Assembly: GCF_000409775.1 (NCBI RefSeq)
Contig: NZ_KE332377.1
Coordinates: 964,073-1,028,072, forward strand
Length of the DNA: 64,000 nucleotides
Source: Litchfieldella anticariensis FP35 = DSM 16096
Lineage (GTDB): Bacteria > Pseudomonadota > Gammaproteobacteria > Pseudomonadales > Halomonadaceae
Direction: 5' to 3'
Shown: in pieces, positions 17,548-25,937 of the stretch
Numbering within the stretch: position 1 is the first letter of the stretch
Layout of the letters: each line of letters begins with the position of its first letter
Made by a program: the position numbers and the translations under genes
Notes under the pieces: model-generated
Told to the model about the DNA's origin: nothing
The model's input: the letters and a program-made list of their open reading frames with translations, nothing else
Database searches by the model: none

Positions 17548-18378
17548 ATGATGACCGATGATGTAGTACATGACGTCAGTGGAGACCTCGGATACTACCA
17601 ACTTCTCGAAAGATCCGAGAAAGCACGGTGGATCATGCACGATCTACCATGGTCGGAACTCGACCCGGACAAGGTCACACCGGAACTCGTGGAAGACGTC
17701 AAGATCGCCGCCTTCGCCGAATTGACGACATACTCGGCCACCGAAGCCTTCATGAAACTATTCACGGATGACATCGACTTCACGCAATGGCTATCCGTCT
17801 GGTTCTATGAAGAAACCAAGCACCCGCTCGTTCTGATCAAGTGGCTGGCGGCCATGGGAGTACCAACAGAGGAAGCGTTCGTCTACAGGGGGCGGGAAAT
17901 CGAGCCCATGACGAACTCGAAAGTCGAGATGCTGACCTCGAATATCTGTTCGGAAATCGCCGCGAACACAGCTTACCGACTGTTTGGCAAGGCAGTCGAA
18001 GAGCCGGTACTGGTAAGTATCATGCGCTATTTGGCACGGGACGAAATGCGCCATTCCAATGGATTTCAATTCTATTGCCGCAAAACCATTGAAAGATCGG
18101 ACGACCCCGAACGCGACCGCTTACGGGCGCTTCGTGTGGTGTGGTTTCTATTGCAGCCATCTAGTGACGGTGTGACGCAGCATCCAGTGTTCAAGACACT
18201 ACTCAAGATGGAAGTTCTGGATGTCGAGGTCTTGCAACGAGAGTTTCGCGAGAAGATCGTGCAATGCATTTCGCGGGTACTGGATCTGGATATTCCCAGC
18301 CCGGAGGCATTCTACGACGTCTATGCAAAACTCAAGAAGGACTACCGAGCGAGAAGATCTTCTCGTGCGCTGCAATAG
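17548..18378 (+). CDS. Ferritin-like di-iron protein (acyl-ACP desaturase/AurF-like)
   Basis: A 276-residue all-helical protein with two carboxylate-histidine signatures typical of ferritin-like di-iron oxygenases: EETKHPL (about residue 90) and DEMRHSNG (about residue 165), with additional glutamates in AFAELTTYSATEAF and SEIAANTAYR. This layout fits the soluble acyl-ACP desaturase and AurF-like N-oxygenase groups, which use O2 and reduced iron. In this operon an ACP-bound acyl or polyene chain is the obvious candidate substrate. It starts 33 bases after the ketoreductase stop. The exact reaction (desaturation, hydroxylation or chain oxidation) cannot be told from sequence. Confidence 0.72.
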   Translation: MMTDDVVHDVSGDLGYYQLLERSEKARWIMHDLPWSELDPDKVTPELVEDVKIAAFAELTTYSATEAFMKLFTDDIDFTQWLSVWFYEETKHPLVLIKWLAAMGVPTEEAFVYRGREIEPMTNSKVEMLTSNICSEIAANTAYRLFGKAVEEPVLVSIMRYLARDEMRHSNGFQFYCRKTIERSDDPERDRLRALRVVWFLLQPSSDGVTQHPVFKTLLKMEVLDVEVLQREFREKIVQCISRVLDLDIPSPEAFYDVYAKLKKDYRARRSSRALQ

Positions 18379-18446
18379 TGGTATTGGCATGCCTACTGCC
18401 TAGTCACTGAAAATTCTTCCCCTCTTTGGTCAGGAACCTCTTTGTC

Positions 18447-18884
18447 ATGGAATCCTACCGCATCTGTTTTGCCGATACCGACGCCATGGGGGTCGTGTAT
18501 CACGCCCGCTATTTCGAGATGGCCGAGCGCAGTCGTATCGAGACAATGCGCCGTGTCGGCGTCGATACGAACAACCTGTTTCGCGGCGGTGCGGGTATCG
18601 CGATGGTCCTACGTCGAGCCGTTGCCCGATTCGCGACACCAGCCCTCGTTGACGACCTGCTGACCACGCAGACAAGCATTCCGAGACATACCTCCATCCG
18701 TTACTGGTGGCAAACGGACATCACAAGGAGCGGAGAGTCTATTTGCACGATCGAAGCCGAATGCGTATGCATCGACCTCATCACTAAGCAACCAGCCTCT
18801 ATGCCTCCCGAAATTGCCAGTGCCATCGACAATATCATCAATGAAGGTGCAGCCCTGGCAGGAGCGGAGTTGGAGGGACGGTGA
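18447..18884 (+). CDS. Acyl thioesterase (YbgC/4-hydroxybenzoyl-CoA thioesterase family)
   Basis: A 145-residue hotdog thioesterase with the YbgC-type active-site block FADTDAMGVVYHARYFEMAERSR, which contains the catalytic Asp. It would release the finished chain from the carrier protein as a free acid, or clear stalled intermediates. The ATG at 18447 is preferred over an upstream TTG at 18426. Its stop overlaps the start of the carotenoid-oxygenase gene by one base (TGATG), implying coupled translation and a linked function. Confidence 0.85.
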   Translation: MESYRICFADTDAMGVVYHARYFEMAERSRIETMRRVGVDTNNLFRGGAGIAMVLRRAVARFATPALVDDLLTTQTSIPRHTSIRYWWQTDITRSGESICTIEAECVCIDLITKQPASMPPEIASAIDNIINEGAALAGAELEGR

Positions 18885-20236
18885 TGATCAAAGCAACATC
18901 GCAAAAGGGGGAGAATCCTGCCACCGGGATTCTCCGACCTGTCGCCACGGAACGCACGGACACCGAGCTACCAGTGGAAGGTGCGCTGCCTCCGGACCTT
19001 GAAGGGCTGTATGTTCGAACCAGCTTCAATCCTCACCCATCAGCCCTTGGTGGTCCGCACAGCCACCCCTTCCAGAGCGATGGCATGCTTCACGGTGTGA
19101 GAATCAGCCGCGGCCAGGTTCATTGGTATCGCAACCGCTGGGTCATGACCGATAGCCTGGCAGTAGCCACCGGACGTCAGCCACTTCCAGGACATGACCG
19201 TGCCTGGGCACCGAATACAGCCAACACACATGTCATATCGCATGCCGGGCATCTTCTTGCCCTCTGCGAAGTCGGCATGCCCTATGAGCTGTCACCCGAG
19301 TTGGAGACGATTGGGCGTTACGACTTCGATGGATCGCTTACCACCAACATGACAGCGCATCCCAAGAGCGATCCAGAAACAGGCGATCTGCATTTTTTTG
19401 CCTATCGCCCACGCTCCCCTTTCGTAACCTACTACCGCGCCAACTCGTCGGGGCGAATAACTTGTTGTGCAACTGTCGATGTCGCCGGCCCAACGATCAT
19501 GCACGATTTCGCGATCACCAAGCATTTCGCCCTGTTTCTGGATCAGCCCCTGGTATTCCGCCGGTCGGGCACACCCAGCGGTGGTTTGCCGTTTCAATGG
19601 GATCCAACTTACCCGTCGCGCATCGGTCTCCTGAAAACCGACCAACCTGACAGCGGCATTCGCTGGTTCGAACTCGAGACGCCCTACATCTCCCATGTCA
19701 TGAACGCTTTCGAGGATGGTGATGATGTCGTGCTACGTGCTGTTGCCAGTGACGCGTTCACGCTCACGGGAGAACTTCCTCCGCCTTCCTTGGCCATAAC
19801 TCTCAGAGAATGGCGCCTCAATCTCATGACCGGACGGGTCCGACAAACTGACCTCGCCGACATTCCGGCAGAACTCCCTCGCATTGACGAGCGACGTATA
19901 GGCAGGCCGCACCGCTATGGCTATGCGATGGAAGTTCGACCTCAGGAAAGCTGGACAACCAGTGGCGGCTTGGTCAAATACGATTTCGCCGCTGGGACGG
20001 TAACCATCCATGATTTCGGCCCGCATATCAGGGCGGGTGAGCCGGTCTTCGTGCCAGCACATGAGTTGGCCGATGAAGACGAAGGCTGGGTGCTGTCCTA
20101 TCTCTACGATGAGCGCGATGACTGCAGTCGGTTGGCCGTTCTCGATGCACAATCTTTCGACACAGCGCCCCTTGCGATGGTCACATTGCCACAGCGCGTG
20201 GCTTTTGGCGCCCATGGCAGTTGGATACCGGGATAA
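18884..20236 (+). CDS. Carotenoid cleavage oxygenase family protein
   Basis: A 450-residue protein with the hallmarks of the seven-bladed-propeller carotenoid oxygenases: PPDLEGLYVRTSFNPHP and HPFQSDGMLHG near the start, and four iron-binding histidines at about H159 (TAHPK), H207 (IMHDFAIT), H271 (ISHVMNAFE) and H444 (GAHGSW, just before the end). Family members split conjugated double bonds in carotenoids, stilbenes or related compounds using non-haem Fe(II). No carotenoid biosynthesis gene is nearby; the conjugated product of this operon's synthase is the likely substrate by context. GGAGGG precedes the ATG, which overlaps the thioesterase stop. Confidence 0.92.
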   Translation: MIKATSQKGENPATGILRPVATERTDTELPVEGALPPDLEGLYVRTSFNPHPSALGGPHSHPFQSDGMLHGVRISRGQVHWYRNRWVMTDSLAVATGRQPLPGHDRAWAPNTANTHVISHAGHLLALCEVGMPYELSPELETIGRYDFDGSLTTNMTAHPKSDPETGDLHFFAYRPRSPFVTYYRANSSGRITCCATVDVAGPTIMHDFAITKHFALFLDQPLVFRRSGTPSGGLPFQWDPTYPSRIGLLKTDQPDSGIRWFELETPYISHVMNAFEDGDDVVLRAVASDAFTLTGELPPPSLAITLREWRLNLMTGRVRQTDLADIPAELPRIDERRIGRPHRYGYAMEVRPQESWTTSGGLVKYDFAAGTVTIHDFGPHIRAGEPVFVPAHELADEDEGWVLSYLYDERDDCSRLAVLDAQSFDTAPLAMVTLPQRVAFGAHGSWIPG

Positions 20237-20249
20237 GGAGAGTCCAAGA

Positions 20250-20675
20250 ATGCCCGTACTATCTGTAACACGGCTGCATGTGCGCAGTTGGCGGCATGTT
20301 CCTGTGGTCCTGCTGGCCACCCTTCGCTCTGCCCATCAGGCACGTCGTGCGGAAGGCAATCTGGCTGTCGCCGTACTCGGAGATGTGAAAAACACCTTTT
20401 GGGCCCGATCGGCGTGGCAAAATGAAGATGCCATGAGAGCTTATATCTGGTCCGGCGTACATCGTCGGATCATGAGCAACCTGTCAACCTGGTGCGATGA
20501 GGCCGCCGTCGCTCACTGGGAAGCGGAAAAGCCCGAGATCCAGTCATGGGAGGAGGCTCATCACTACCTCCAACGCTATGGCCGCGAACCTGTCATCGAT
20601 CCGTCAAAACACGGCACTCTCGCCCATGCACCACCCCCTAGGGTCCGAGGTTGGGCACACTTACGACTGAAATAA
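20250..20675 (+). CDS. Small monooxygenase-like protein (DUF3291/antibiotic-biosynthesis-monooxygenase-like)
   Basis: A 141-residue protein: VTRLHVRSWRHVPVVLLATL, AVLGDVKNTFWARSAWQNEDAMRAYIWSG and HRRIMSNLSTWCDEAAVAHW match the pattern of DUF3291-like ferredoxin-fold proteins related to antibiotic-biosynthesis monooxygenases and CrtA-type spheroidene monooxygenases. Some relatives oxidise polyketides or carotenoids without a classical cofactor; others have no known activity. AAGGAG lies nine bases before the ATG, and only 13 bases separate it from the carotenoid-oxygenase stop. It is the last gene of the operon, followed by a terminator. Confidence 0.75.
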   Translation: MPVLSVTRLHVRSWRHVPVVLLATLRSAHQARRAEGNLAVAVLGDVKNTFWARSAWQNEDAMRAYIWSGVHRRIMSNLSTWCDEAAVAHWEAEKPEIQSWEEAHHYLQRYGREPVIDPSKHGTLAHAPPPRVRGWAHLRLK

Positions 20676-20678
20676 GAA

Positions 20679-20703
20679 AACGGGCGCCATCAAGACGCCC
20701 GTT
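20679..20703. terminator. Bidirectional terminator
   Basis: AACGGGCG pairs perfectly with CGCCCGTT around a nine-base loop; A-runs precede and a TT follows, so it can work on both strands. It closes the ten-gene operon ending at 20675 and the convergent cytochrome P460 gene starting its stop at 20715. Confidence 0.85.
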
Positions 20704-20714
20704 CTATCAACCGA

Positions 20715-21260
20715 TCACTGGAACCTGTCATGGGCAAATACCATGTCGTCTCCCGGTGCGGTGGCGTGACAGGCAATGCAGCCCTGCTCCATTCCCTTGG
20801 CCACTCTACCGGCCAATGGCCTGCCTTCCGGGTTGGTATCAAGGCTGCCATCCGGCAGGTACTTGGCCCAGAACCAGTCATGGTTATCAGGATCATACCC
20901 CTCACGCTTGAACATCACGGTCACGGCTCCCAGGTACTGGTCGGGATCATTCCATACGGCCTCTTTGCTCAGATCTTCACCACCGTAATTGCGCTTGACG
21001 ATCACCGGACCGGTCGCATCTTCCACACTGAACTCTTGCCTATCCATGGTATCGAGAAAAGCTCCATGAGGATGTCGGCCTGCGTAAGGGGCGGACATGG
21101 TGCGGTTCTCCCCCACCAGGCCGTGCTCCTGCAATGTGCCCCATAGCGCCTTGGCAAAGGCGACATCGGCTTCGTCACCAAACGGTGGTTCGGCCAATGC
21201 CGTGAAGCTAGTCGTCATGAGCCCTATCGCCAGGGATCCCAGGATGGTCTTGGTCTTCAT
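20715..21260 (-). CDS. Cytochrome P460 family haem protein, exported
   Basis: A 181-residue protein with a signal peptide (MKTKTILGSLAIGLMTTSF, cleavage probably after ALA) and a CIACH c-type haem motif at residues 161-165 near the C-terminus, the position expected for cytochrome P460 and the related cytochrome c'-beta. The segment MFKREGYDPDNHDWFWAKYL is typical of the family. Members oxidise hydroxylamine or bind NO in the periplasm; the Lys cross-link needed for true P460 activity cannot be judged here. It converges on the polyene-type operon and shares its terminator; a functional link is not shown. Confidence 0.88.
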   Translation of the reverse strand: MKTKTILGSLAIGLMTTSFTALAEPPFGDEADVAFAKALWGTLQEHGLVGENRTMSAPYAGRHPHGAFLDTMDRQEFSVEDATGPVIVKRNYGGEDLSKEAVWNDPDQYLGAVTVMFKREGYDPDNHDWFWAKYLPDGSLDTNPEGRPLAGRVAKGMEQGCIACHATAPGDDMVFAHDRFQ

Positions 21261-21373
21261 GCGGCGCCTCCTGTTTCGCTATTATCGTGGAGGGTTTCTC
21301 ACCCACTCGATTCAGTCGCGGCACCTTTCCCGAACCTTACACCCGCATGACATGGACACACGGCGACCAACCC

Positions 21374-22789
21374 TTATATGGGTCTGACATTGCGATTAAT
21401 GCGGAACAGGTTCTGCGGGTCCCAGCGAGACTTGATTTCGCCGAGCCGTTGCAGAGCCGAGCCAAGCGCCGCCTCGACGCGCTCCGCGCCTTCGTCCTCG
21501 GTCAGGAAGTTGATGTAGGTCCCACCGGTGGAGAACGACTTCATGTCGTTCCACGCGTTGCGTGCCCATTCGATGTTCGCCTGGTCGTCGTCCGGCTGTT
21601 CCCATGAGCCCGCCACGTTGAGTACGTAGCGCGCATCGCGGTTGCCCACGGGCGAATGATCGTCATCGAGTCGGTTCAAGACATCACCGAGCTGGAACAG
21701 GATCACCGACGAATGGGGCGAGCGGACGTTTGACGCATGCTCTATCGCTTTCTCGCACAAGGAAGGTTCGATGCGCGGCAGGTACTCGCTTTTCCAGTAG
21801 TAACGCCGGCCCTTGGGTTGCGTCGCATCGAGCAGCGTCTGCATCTGTGCATAAGGGCGACGTACCAGCACATCGCCAATGGGATTGCCGAACGACTTGA
21901 TCGGCGCCACCACCTCTTCACCTTCCTCCGGCTTTCCACTGTAGCAGGCCAGCAGTGCCACGATCGGCGTACCATGCCGTTCCGCCGGCAGCCAGGGAGC
22001 GGGAGGCGCCCGGCGCATGAGCGCCACCAGGGTGAGTTCGGGCGGCGCCTGCTCGGCGAGCGTCCGGTACAGCTCGAGTACGGCCGGGGCTTCGCTTGCC
22101 GGCCAGGCCACGATGCCACCAATGACCTCCGGGCCGACATCATAAAGTCGATAATCGAAACCGGTTACGACCCCAAAGTTGCCGCCACCGCCACGCAGCC
22201 CCCAAAACAGATCCGCATGCTCGTCGCGGCTCGCATGCACCAGCCGCCCATCGGCGGTTACCACATCCATCCCTGTCACGTTGTCCACGGTCCACCCCCA
22301 GCGTCGCGTCAGATAGCCAAACCCGCCACCCAGGGTGAGTCCAGCAACGCCAGTGGTCGACACGAAACCGAGAATCGCGGCAAGCCCAAACAGTTGTGTC
22401 TCACGATCCACATCGCCAAGCACACAGCCGGCCTGCGCATGGGCGATCCGGCTCTCGCGGTCGACCCACACGCCACGCATCAGCGACAGATCGAGCATCA
22501 ACGCCCCATCAGCCACAGCCAGTCCGGCGATGTTATGTCCTCCGCCCTTGATGCACAGCAGCAGGTTGTGTTCACGAGCGAAGCGTACACCCGCCATTAC
22601 GTCGGCCGTGCCGAGACAGCGCACGATAATGGCGGGCTTTCTGTCGATCATGGCATTCCACAAACGGCGTGATTCCTCATACCCCGCGTCGCCTGGCGTA
22701 TACAACGGTCCTTGTAACTGCATTTTCAAGCGGTTGAGCACATCCGTTTGCACGTCGATCTCGAAGCCATCCAGTGTTTTTGCTCTCAT
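21374..22789 (-). CDS. FAD-linked oxidoreductase (berberine-bridge-enzyme type)
   Basis: A 471-residue FAD-binding PCMH-type oxidase: the FAD loop LLCIKGGGHNIAGLAV, then VSTTGVAGLTLGGGFGYLTR and LRGGGGNFGVVTGFDYRL, and the C-terminal berberine-bridge motif RWDPQNLFRINRNVRPI. The conserved His for covalent flavin attachment is present in GGGHN; a second cysteine link is not apparent. Bacterial homologues oxidise sugars, polyphenols or unknown alcohols. The start at 22789 follows GAGAGGAG; a TTG two codons upstream is unlikely. A HxlR-type regulator is divergent 260 bp away and is the likely controller. Confidence 0.9.
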   Translation of the reverse strand: MRAKTLDGFEIDVQTDVLNRLKMQLQGPLYTPGDAGYEESRRLWNAMIDRKPAIIVRCLGTADVMAGVRFAREHNLLLCIKGGGHNIAGLAVADGALMLDLSLMRGVWVDRESRIAHAQAGCVLGDVDRETQLFGLAAILGFVSTTGVAGLTLGGGFGYLTRRWGWTVDNVTGMDVVTADGRLVHASRDEHADLFWGLRGGGGNFGVVTGFDYRLYDVGPEVIGGIVAWPASEAPAVLELYRTLAEQAPPELTLVALMRRAPPAPWLPAERHGTPIVALLACYSGKPEEGEEVVAPIKSFGNPIGDVLVRRPYAQMQTLLDATQPKGRRYYWKSEYLPRIEPSLCEKAIEHASNVRSPHSSVILFQLGDVLNRLDDDHSPVGNRDARYVLNVAGSWEQPDDDQANIEWARNAWNDMKSFSTGGTYINFLTEDEGAERVEAALGSALQRLGEIKSRWDPQNLFRINRNVRPI

Positions 22790-23048
22790 GGTCAAGACTC
22801 CTCTCGAAGTAACTTCGAGGTATGCAATGGTTCCCAGGTAAGCCCCTTACCCGAGTGGCAACGAGCTCGCATATGCCTCCCTGCACCACATGACTCGCCA
22901 CTCGGAAGAAGTGGTATAGTCAACGGTAGCAGCACCGTTCAATGGCCATGAATTCACCATCTGTACCGCCCTCGTGCTGCGTAGGACATACCTCTCCCAT
23001 GATGCCGACGCGGCTGCGATTCCGGTCGCATATAGAGGAGGAGACACA

Positions 23049-23756
23049 ATGGCTGACTGGGGATATGGGCAATTCTGCCCGGTGGCCATGGCCTCCGAAG
23101 TGCTGGGAACCCGCTGGACCATCCTGGTCGTGCGCGAACTCTTGTGCGGAAGTCACCGCTTCAACGACCTTCGCCGCGGTTTACCCCACATTTCGCCTGC
23201 TCTGTTGTCAAAGCGGCTGCGTGAGCTGGAAACGCTGGGGGTCGTAAGACGCCAGGTCGATCCCGATACCGGCAACCCGTTGTATAAACTCACTGAAGCC
23301 GGCGAGGAACTTCGCCCAGTCGTCATGTCGATGGGAAGCTGGGGGCAACGCTGGTTGGAAACGCAGCTTTCCATGAAGAATCTCGACCCGTCGCTGCTGA
23401 TGTGGGACATGCGGCGCAACCTGAACCCCACACCACTGCCACGAGACAGGGTCACGATACAGTTTCTGTACCACGACGTGACGCACGGTCAGGCGAAATG
23501 GTGGCTGGTCGTCGACAACGGCTCCAAGGAAAGCACGATCGACCTGTGCAAGAAGGACCCCGGCCATGATGTCGATCTGTACGTGGTCAGTGACCTGCGC
23601 AGCATGACCGCGATCTGGATGGGCCTGATGACCGCTCAGGAAGCCATCGACAACGGTAAGCTCAAACTGACCGGCGACCGGAAACTGCGGGCCAGCATCC
23701 AATCCTGGTTGGGCCTGAGTGCGTTCGCTGCGGAAACCAAGCGGGTAAGCGTCTGA
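23049..23756 (+). CDS. HxlR-family transcriptional regulator with C-terminal SCP2-like domain
   Basis: A 235-residue regulator. The N-terminal 100 residues form a HxlR winged helix (FCPVAMASEVLGTRWTILVV; RFNDLRRGLPHISPALLSKRL; YKLTEAGEELRPVV). The C-terminal half (KWWLVVDNGSKESTIDLCKK and DLYVVSDLRSMTAIWMGLM) resembles the sterol-carrier-like domain found fused to some HxlR proteins and may sense a lipid or hydrophobic ligand. The start at 23049 has GGAGGAG upstream. It is divergent from the FAD oxidase gene, its probable target, and its stop lies 17 bases from the stop of the convergent exported-protein gene. Confidence 0.88.
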   Translation: MADWGYGQFCPVAMASEVLGTRWTILVVRELLCGSHRFNDLRRGLPHISPALLSKRLRELETLGVVRRQVDPDTGNPLYKLTEAGEELRPVVMSMGSWGQRWLETQLSMKNLDPSLLMWDMRRNLNPTPLPRDRVTIQFLYHDVTHGQAKWWLVVDNGSKESTIDLCKKDPGHDVDLYVVSDLRSMTAIWMGLMTAQEAIDNGKLKLTGDRKLRASIQSWLGLSAFAAETKRVSV

Positions 23757-23773
23757 CCTTGGCACTTACCATG

Positions 23774-25897
23774 CTAACCCGGCCTGGGAAAGCGCGGACC
23801 ATTCGGCCGCCACGGCTTGTTCAGGAAGACCCGGTGAATGGCGCGAAATCCTTGGCTGGGGGTACGCGAACCGATGCCTTGTGGCGATGGAGGCACACTC
23901 GCTCCACGCTTGCACATCAGCTTGCCGAGCTGTTCCACACCCGAGCCGATAACCGTCAATGGCTGGCCCGAAACGGGATCGGTAATACTGATCGCCTCGC
24001 CGACCTGTACGGTCGTACTTCCTGCCACCACCGCGACCACACATCCCAGTGACTTCACTCTCTCCGCCCAGGTCGCACGCTCATGAACCTGAATGGCATG
24101 GTCAGTGGATGCCATGTGCAACCACAGAGAATTGACGTCGATCGTCGAGCCCGATGATGAATCGATTTCCCACCAGGCGGGAACGGCTTCTCGCCAATTC
24201 TCTGGCAGCGTTGTCGGCAAGACGATGATCTTTCCTGCTTCGCGCGCACTGCGCATGTAGGTGTCGAATTCAGAGCCGGCAATATATCGAGGCGGTGAGT
24301 CATCCGGCTCCCTCAACGTCACAAGCTCGATGTCTCTCTTGGCAGCGACTTCGAAGAAGCTGGCGGCCCCCGCGTCTCTTCCCGGCCGGGAGAAAACGGC
24401 ACGTTCGACGACCTGATCGAGAATGCCGTTGAAAACGGCTTCGTAGAATAGATCCCCTTCGCTTGCCGCATACCCCCCACTCGGAACGATCGAATAGCGG
24501 CGATGAGTGAGGTCGACATCGATCTCCATGTGGCCGTCCGCATCCAGCTCCTTGACACGCGAGATCATGAGATTCGGGGCATCGGGAACTCGAATGAGGG
24601 GGGCATCGACGATCGAGACGGGGAGCGATTGGCGGAGTTGGAGGTAACTGAGATTATAGAGGTTCAGAATTTCGGTTATCCCTTTGGCCGTATCCGGTTC
24701 TCCGACTGCCGCCACCTGTTCCGTCACCATGTCATGCGACACATTGCCGGTGAAGAGGGTCAGCCCATGAATCGCTCCCAAATTGAGGCGTAGCATGGCG
24801 CGATAGTCATCCTCGCTTGCTTGCTCGGCTTCACCAGCAAGATCGAACAAGGTGTAGTCGACCGACCGGTCGTAGCCGGGACCGGAAAACTCCACTCTCA
24901 GGATTTCGCGGATGATCCTTTCGTCTGGCACATGGTGAGCATTGTCCTCCTCGGAGGTGCTCGGAGTTCCCGAAGGCAAACTTCCAAAGAGGTCCGTTAC
25001 GCCTTCCAACTGGCTCGCGCTGCCGAATAACCCTTCCCCGGTTTCCTCCTCGAGGTCGGCAGGCGCGGGTAAAGGATCGGATGACAGACTCAGTGGGCCA
25101 AGAGTGAGTCGCCCTCGTACGCCTCCCTCGTCAATGACATGAAAGAACCCGGAAGGTAGCAATAGCCATTGCGAGTCGACGGTATGCTCGAGGAGCGTTT
25201 TCTCGCGACGTATGTCGCCGCGCTGGAGCGTCGCGATAAGGGTAAAGGTCACAGTGTGAGCCGGCTTCTCGCGATCCCCCGATACAGGTGTCGCGTCTTC
25301 GGTCAACTCATCCAGCAGCGAAGCAGGAATGGTTTCCAGCGCTCGCCATTGCCCTTCATCCTCGCGAAACTGCACCCAAACGTAGGTCTCGAAGGCCCCC
25401 GACAGGGCAAACTCGTGCGGGTTTTCCTCAGGACGAAAGCCCGATTCGAAGAGAGCGTCGCCAACCCGGATGAGATTGTGTGTCGTATCGGCGAGGAGTG
25501 ACTGTACGGTCTCCGACGACTCCCTGACATCCATAGTGTCCTCGGAACGAACGAGTTTACTCAGTTCCTCTTGTGCGGCATCACTGGCATCGGCCTCGAC
25601 GATCCGGGTCTCGTACCCTGCGAAGGTCAGCAATTCGGCCAATAGCACAGCACGATCATGGAGATTCCCCGCTTGCGCACGCAACGTCCCCCGGGCACCG
25701 CGTAGTACGGCCCGATAGGGTTCAAGCGAGATTTCCATCTGGACGAAGCGAGCAAGATCTTCCGGATCGTTTCCCAGACTCTGCTGTAGTTCGGCAACGA
25801 AGTGCTTCGTCTCGTCGGGCGCTACGGTATTTTCCTGGGCCACAGCCGGCAGGCTCAGCATCATGGCCACAACGACCGTGACAAGCATGATCTTCAT
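23774..25897 (-). CDS. Exported transglutaminase-like protein of unknown function
   Basis: A 707-residue protein with a clear signal peptide (MKIMLVTVVVAMMLSLPAVAQ). Residues about 60-130 (EPYRAVLRGARGTLRAQAGN then LHDRAVLLAELLTFAGYETR) match the transglutaminase-like domain in which a fixed Asp replaces the catalytic-Cys position, so peptide crosslinking activity is doubtful. The middle has beta-rich regions and a Ser/Thr/Glu-rich linker; the C-terminal 60 residues contain two cysteines and a GxAISIT strand. The start at 25897 is set by GGAGG four bases upstream; the longer open frame to 26287 only shadows the upstream gene. It lies 40 bp after the vWA gene and is almost certainly co-transcribed. 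Confidence 0.75.
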   Translation of the reverse strand: MKIMLVTVVVAMMLSLPAVAQENTVAPDETKHFVAELQQSLGNDPEDLARFVQMEISLEPYRAVLRGARGTLRAQAGNLHDRAVLLAELLTFAGYETRIVEADASDAAQEELSKLVRSEDTMDVRESSETVQSLLADTTHNLIRVGDALFESGFRPEENPHEFALSGAFETYVWVQFREDEGQWRALETIPASLLDELTEDATPVSGDREKPAHTVTFTLIATLQRGDIRREKTLLEHTVDSQWLLLPSGFFHVIDEGGVRGRLTLGPLSLSSDPLPAPADLEEETGEGLFGSASQLEGVTDLFGSLPSGTPSTSEEDNAHHVPDERIIREILRVEFSGPGYDRSVDYTLFDLAGEAEQASEDDYRAMLRLNLGAIHGLTLFTGNVSHDMVTEQVAAVGEPDTAKGITEILNLYNLSYLQLRQSLPVSIVDAPLIRVPDAPNLMISRVKELDADGHMEIDVDLTHRRYSIVPSGGYAASEGDLFYEAVFNGILDQVVERAVFSRPGRDAGAASFFEVAAKRDIELVTLREPDDSPPRYIAGSEFDTYMRSAREAGKIIVLPTTLPENWREAVPAWWEIDSSSGSTIDVNSLWLHMASTDHAIQVHERATWAERVKSLGCVVAVVAGSTTVQVGEAISITDPVSGQPLTVIGSGVEQLGKLMCKRGASVPPSPQGIGSRTPSQGFRAIHRVFLNKPWRPNGPRFPRPG

Positions 25898-25937
25898 ACT
25901 TCCTCCATGACCATCCACTTCTTCCATGACCCGCGCC

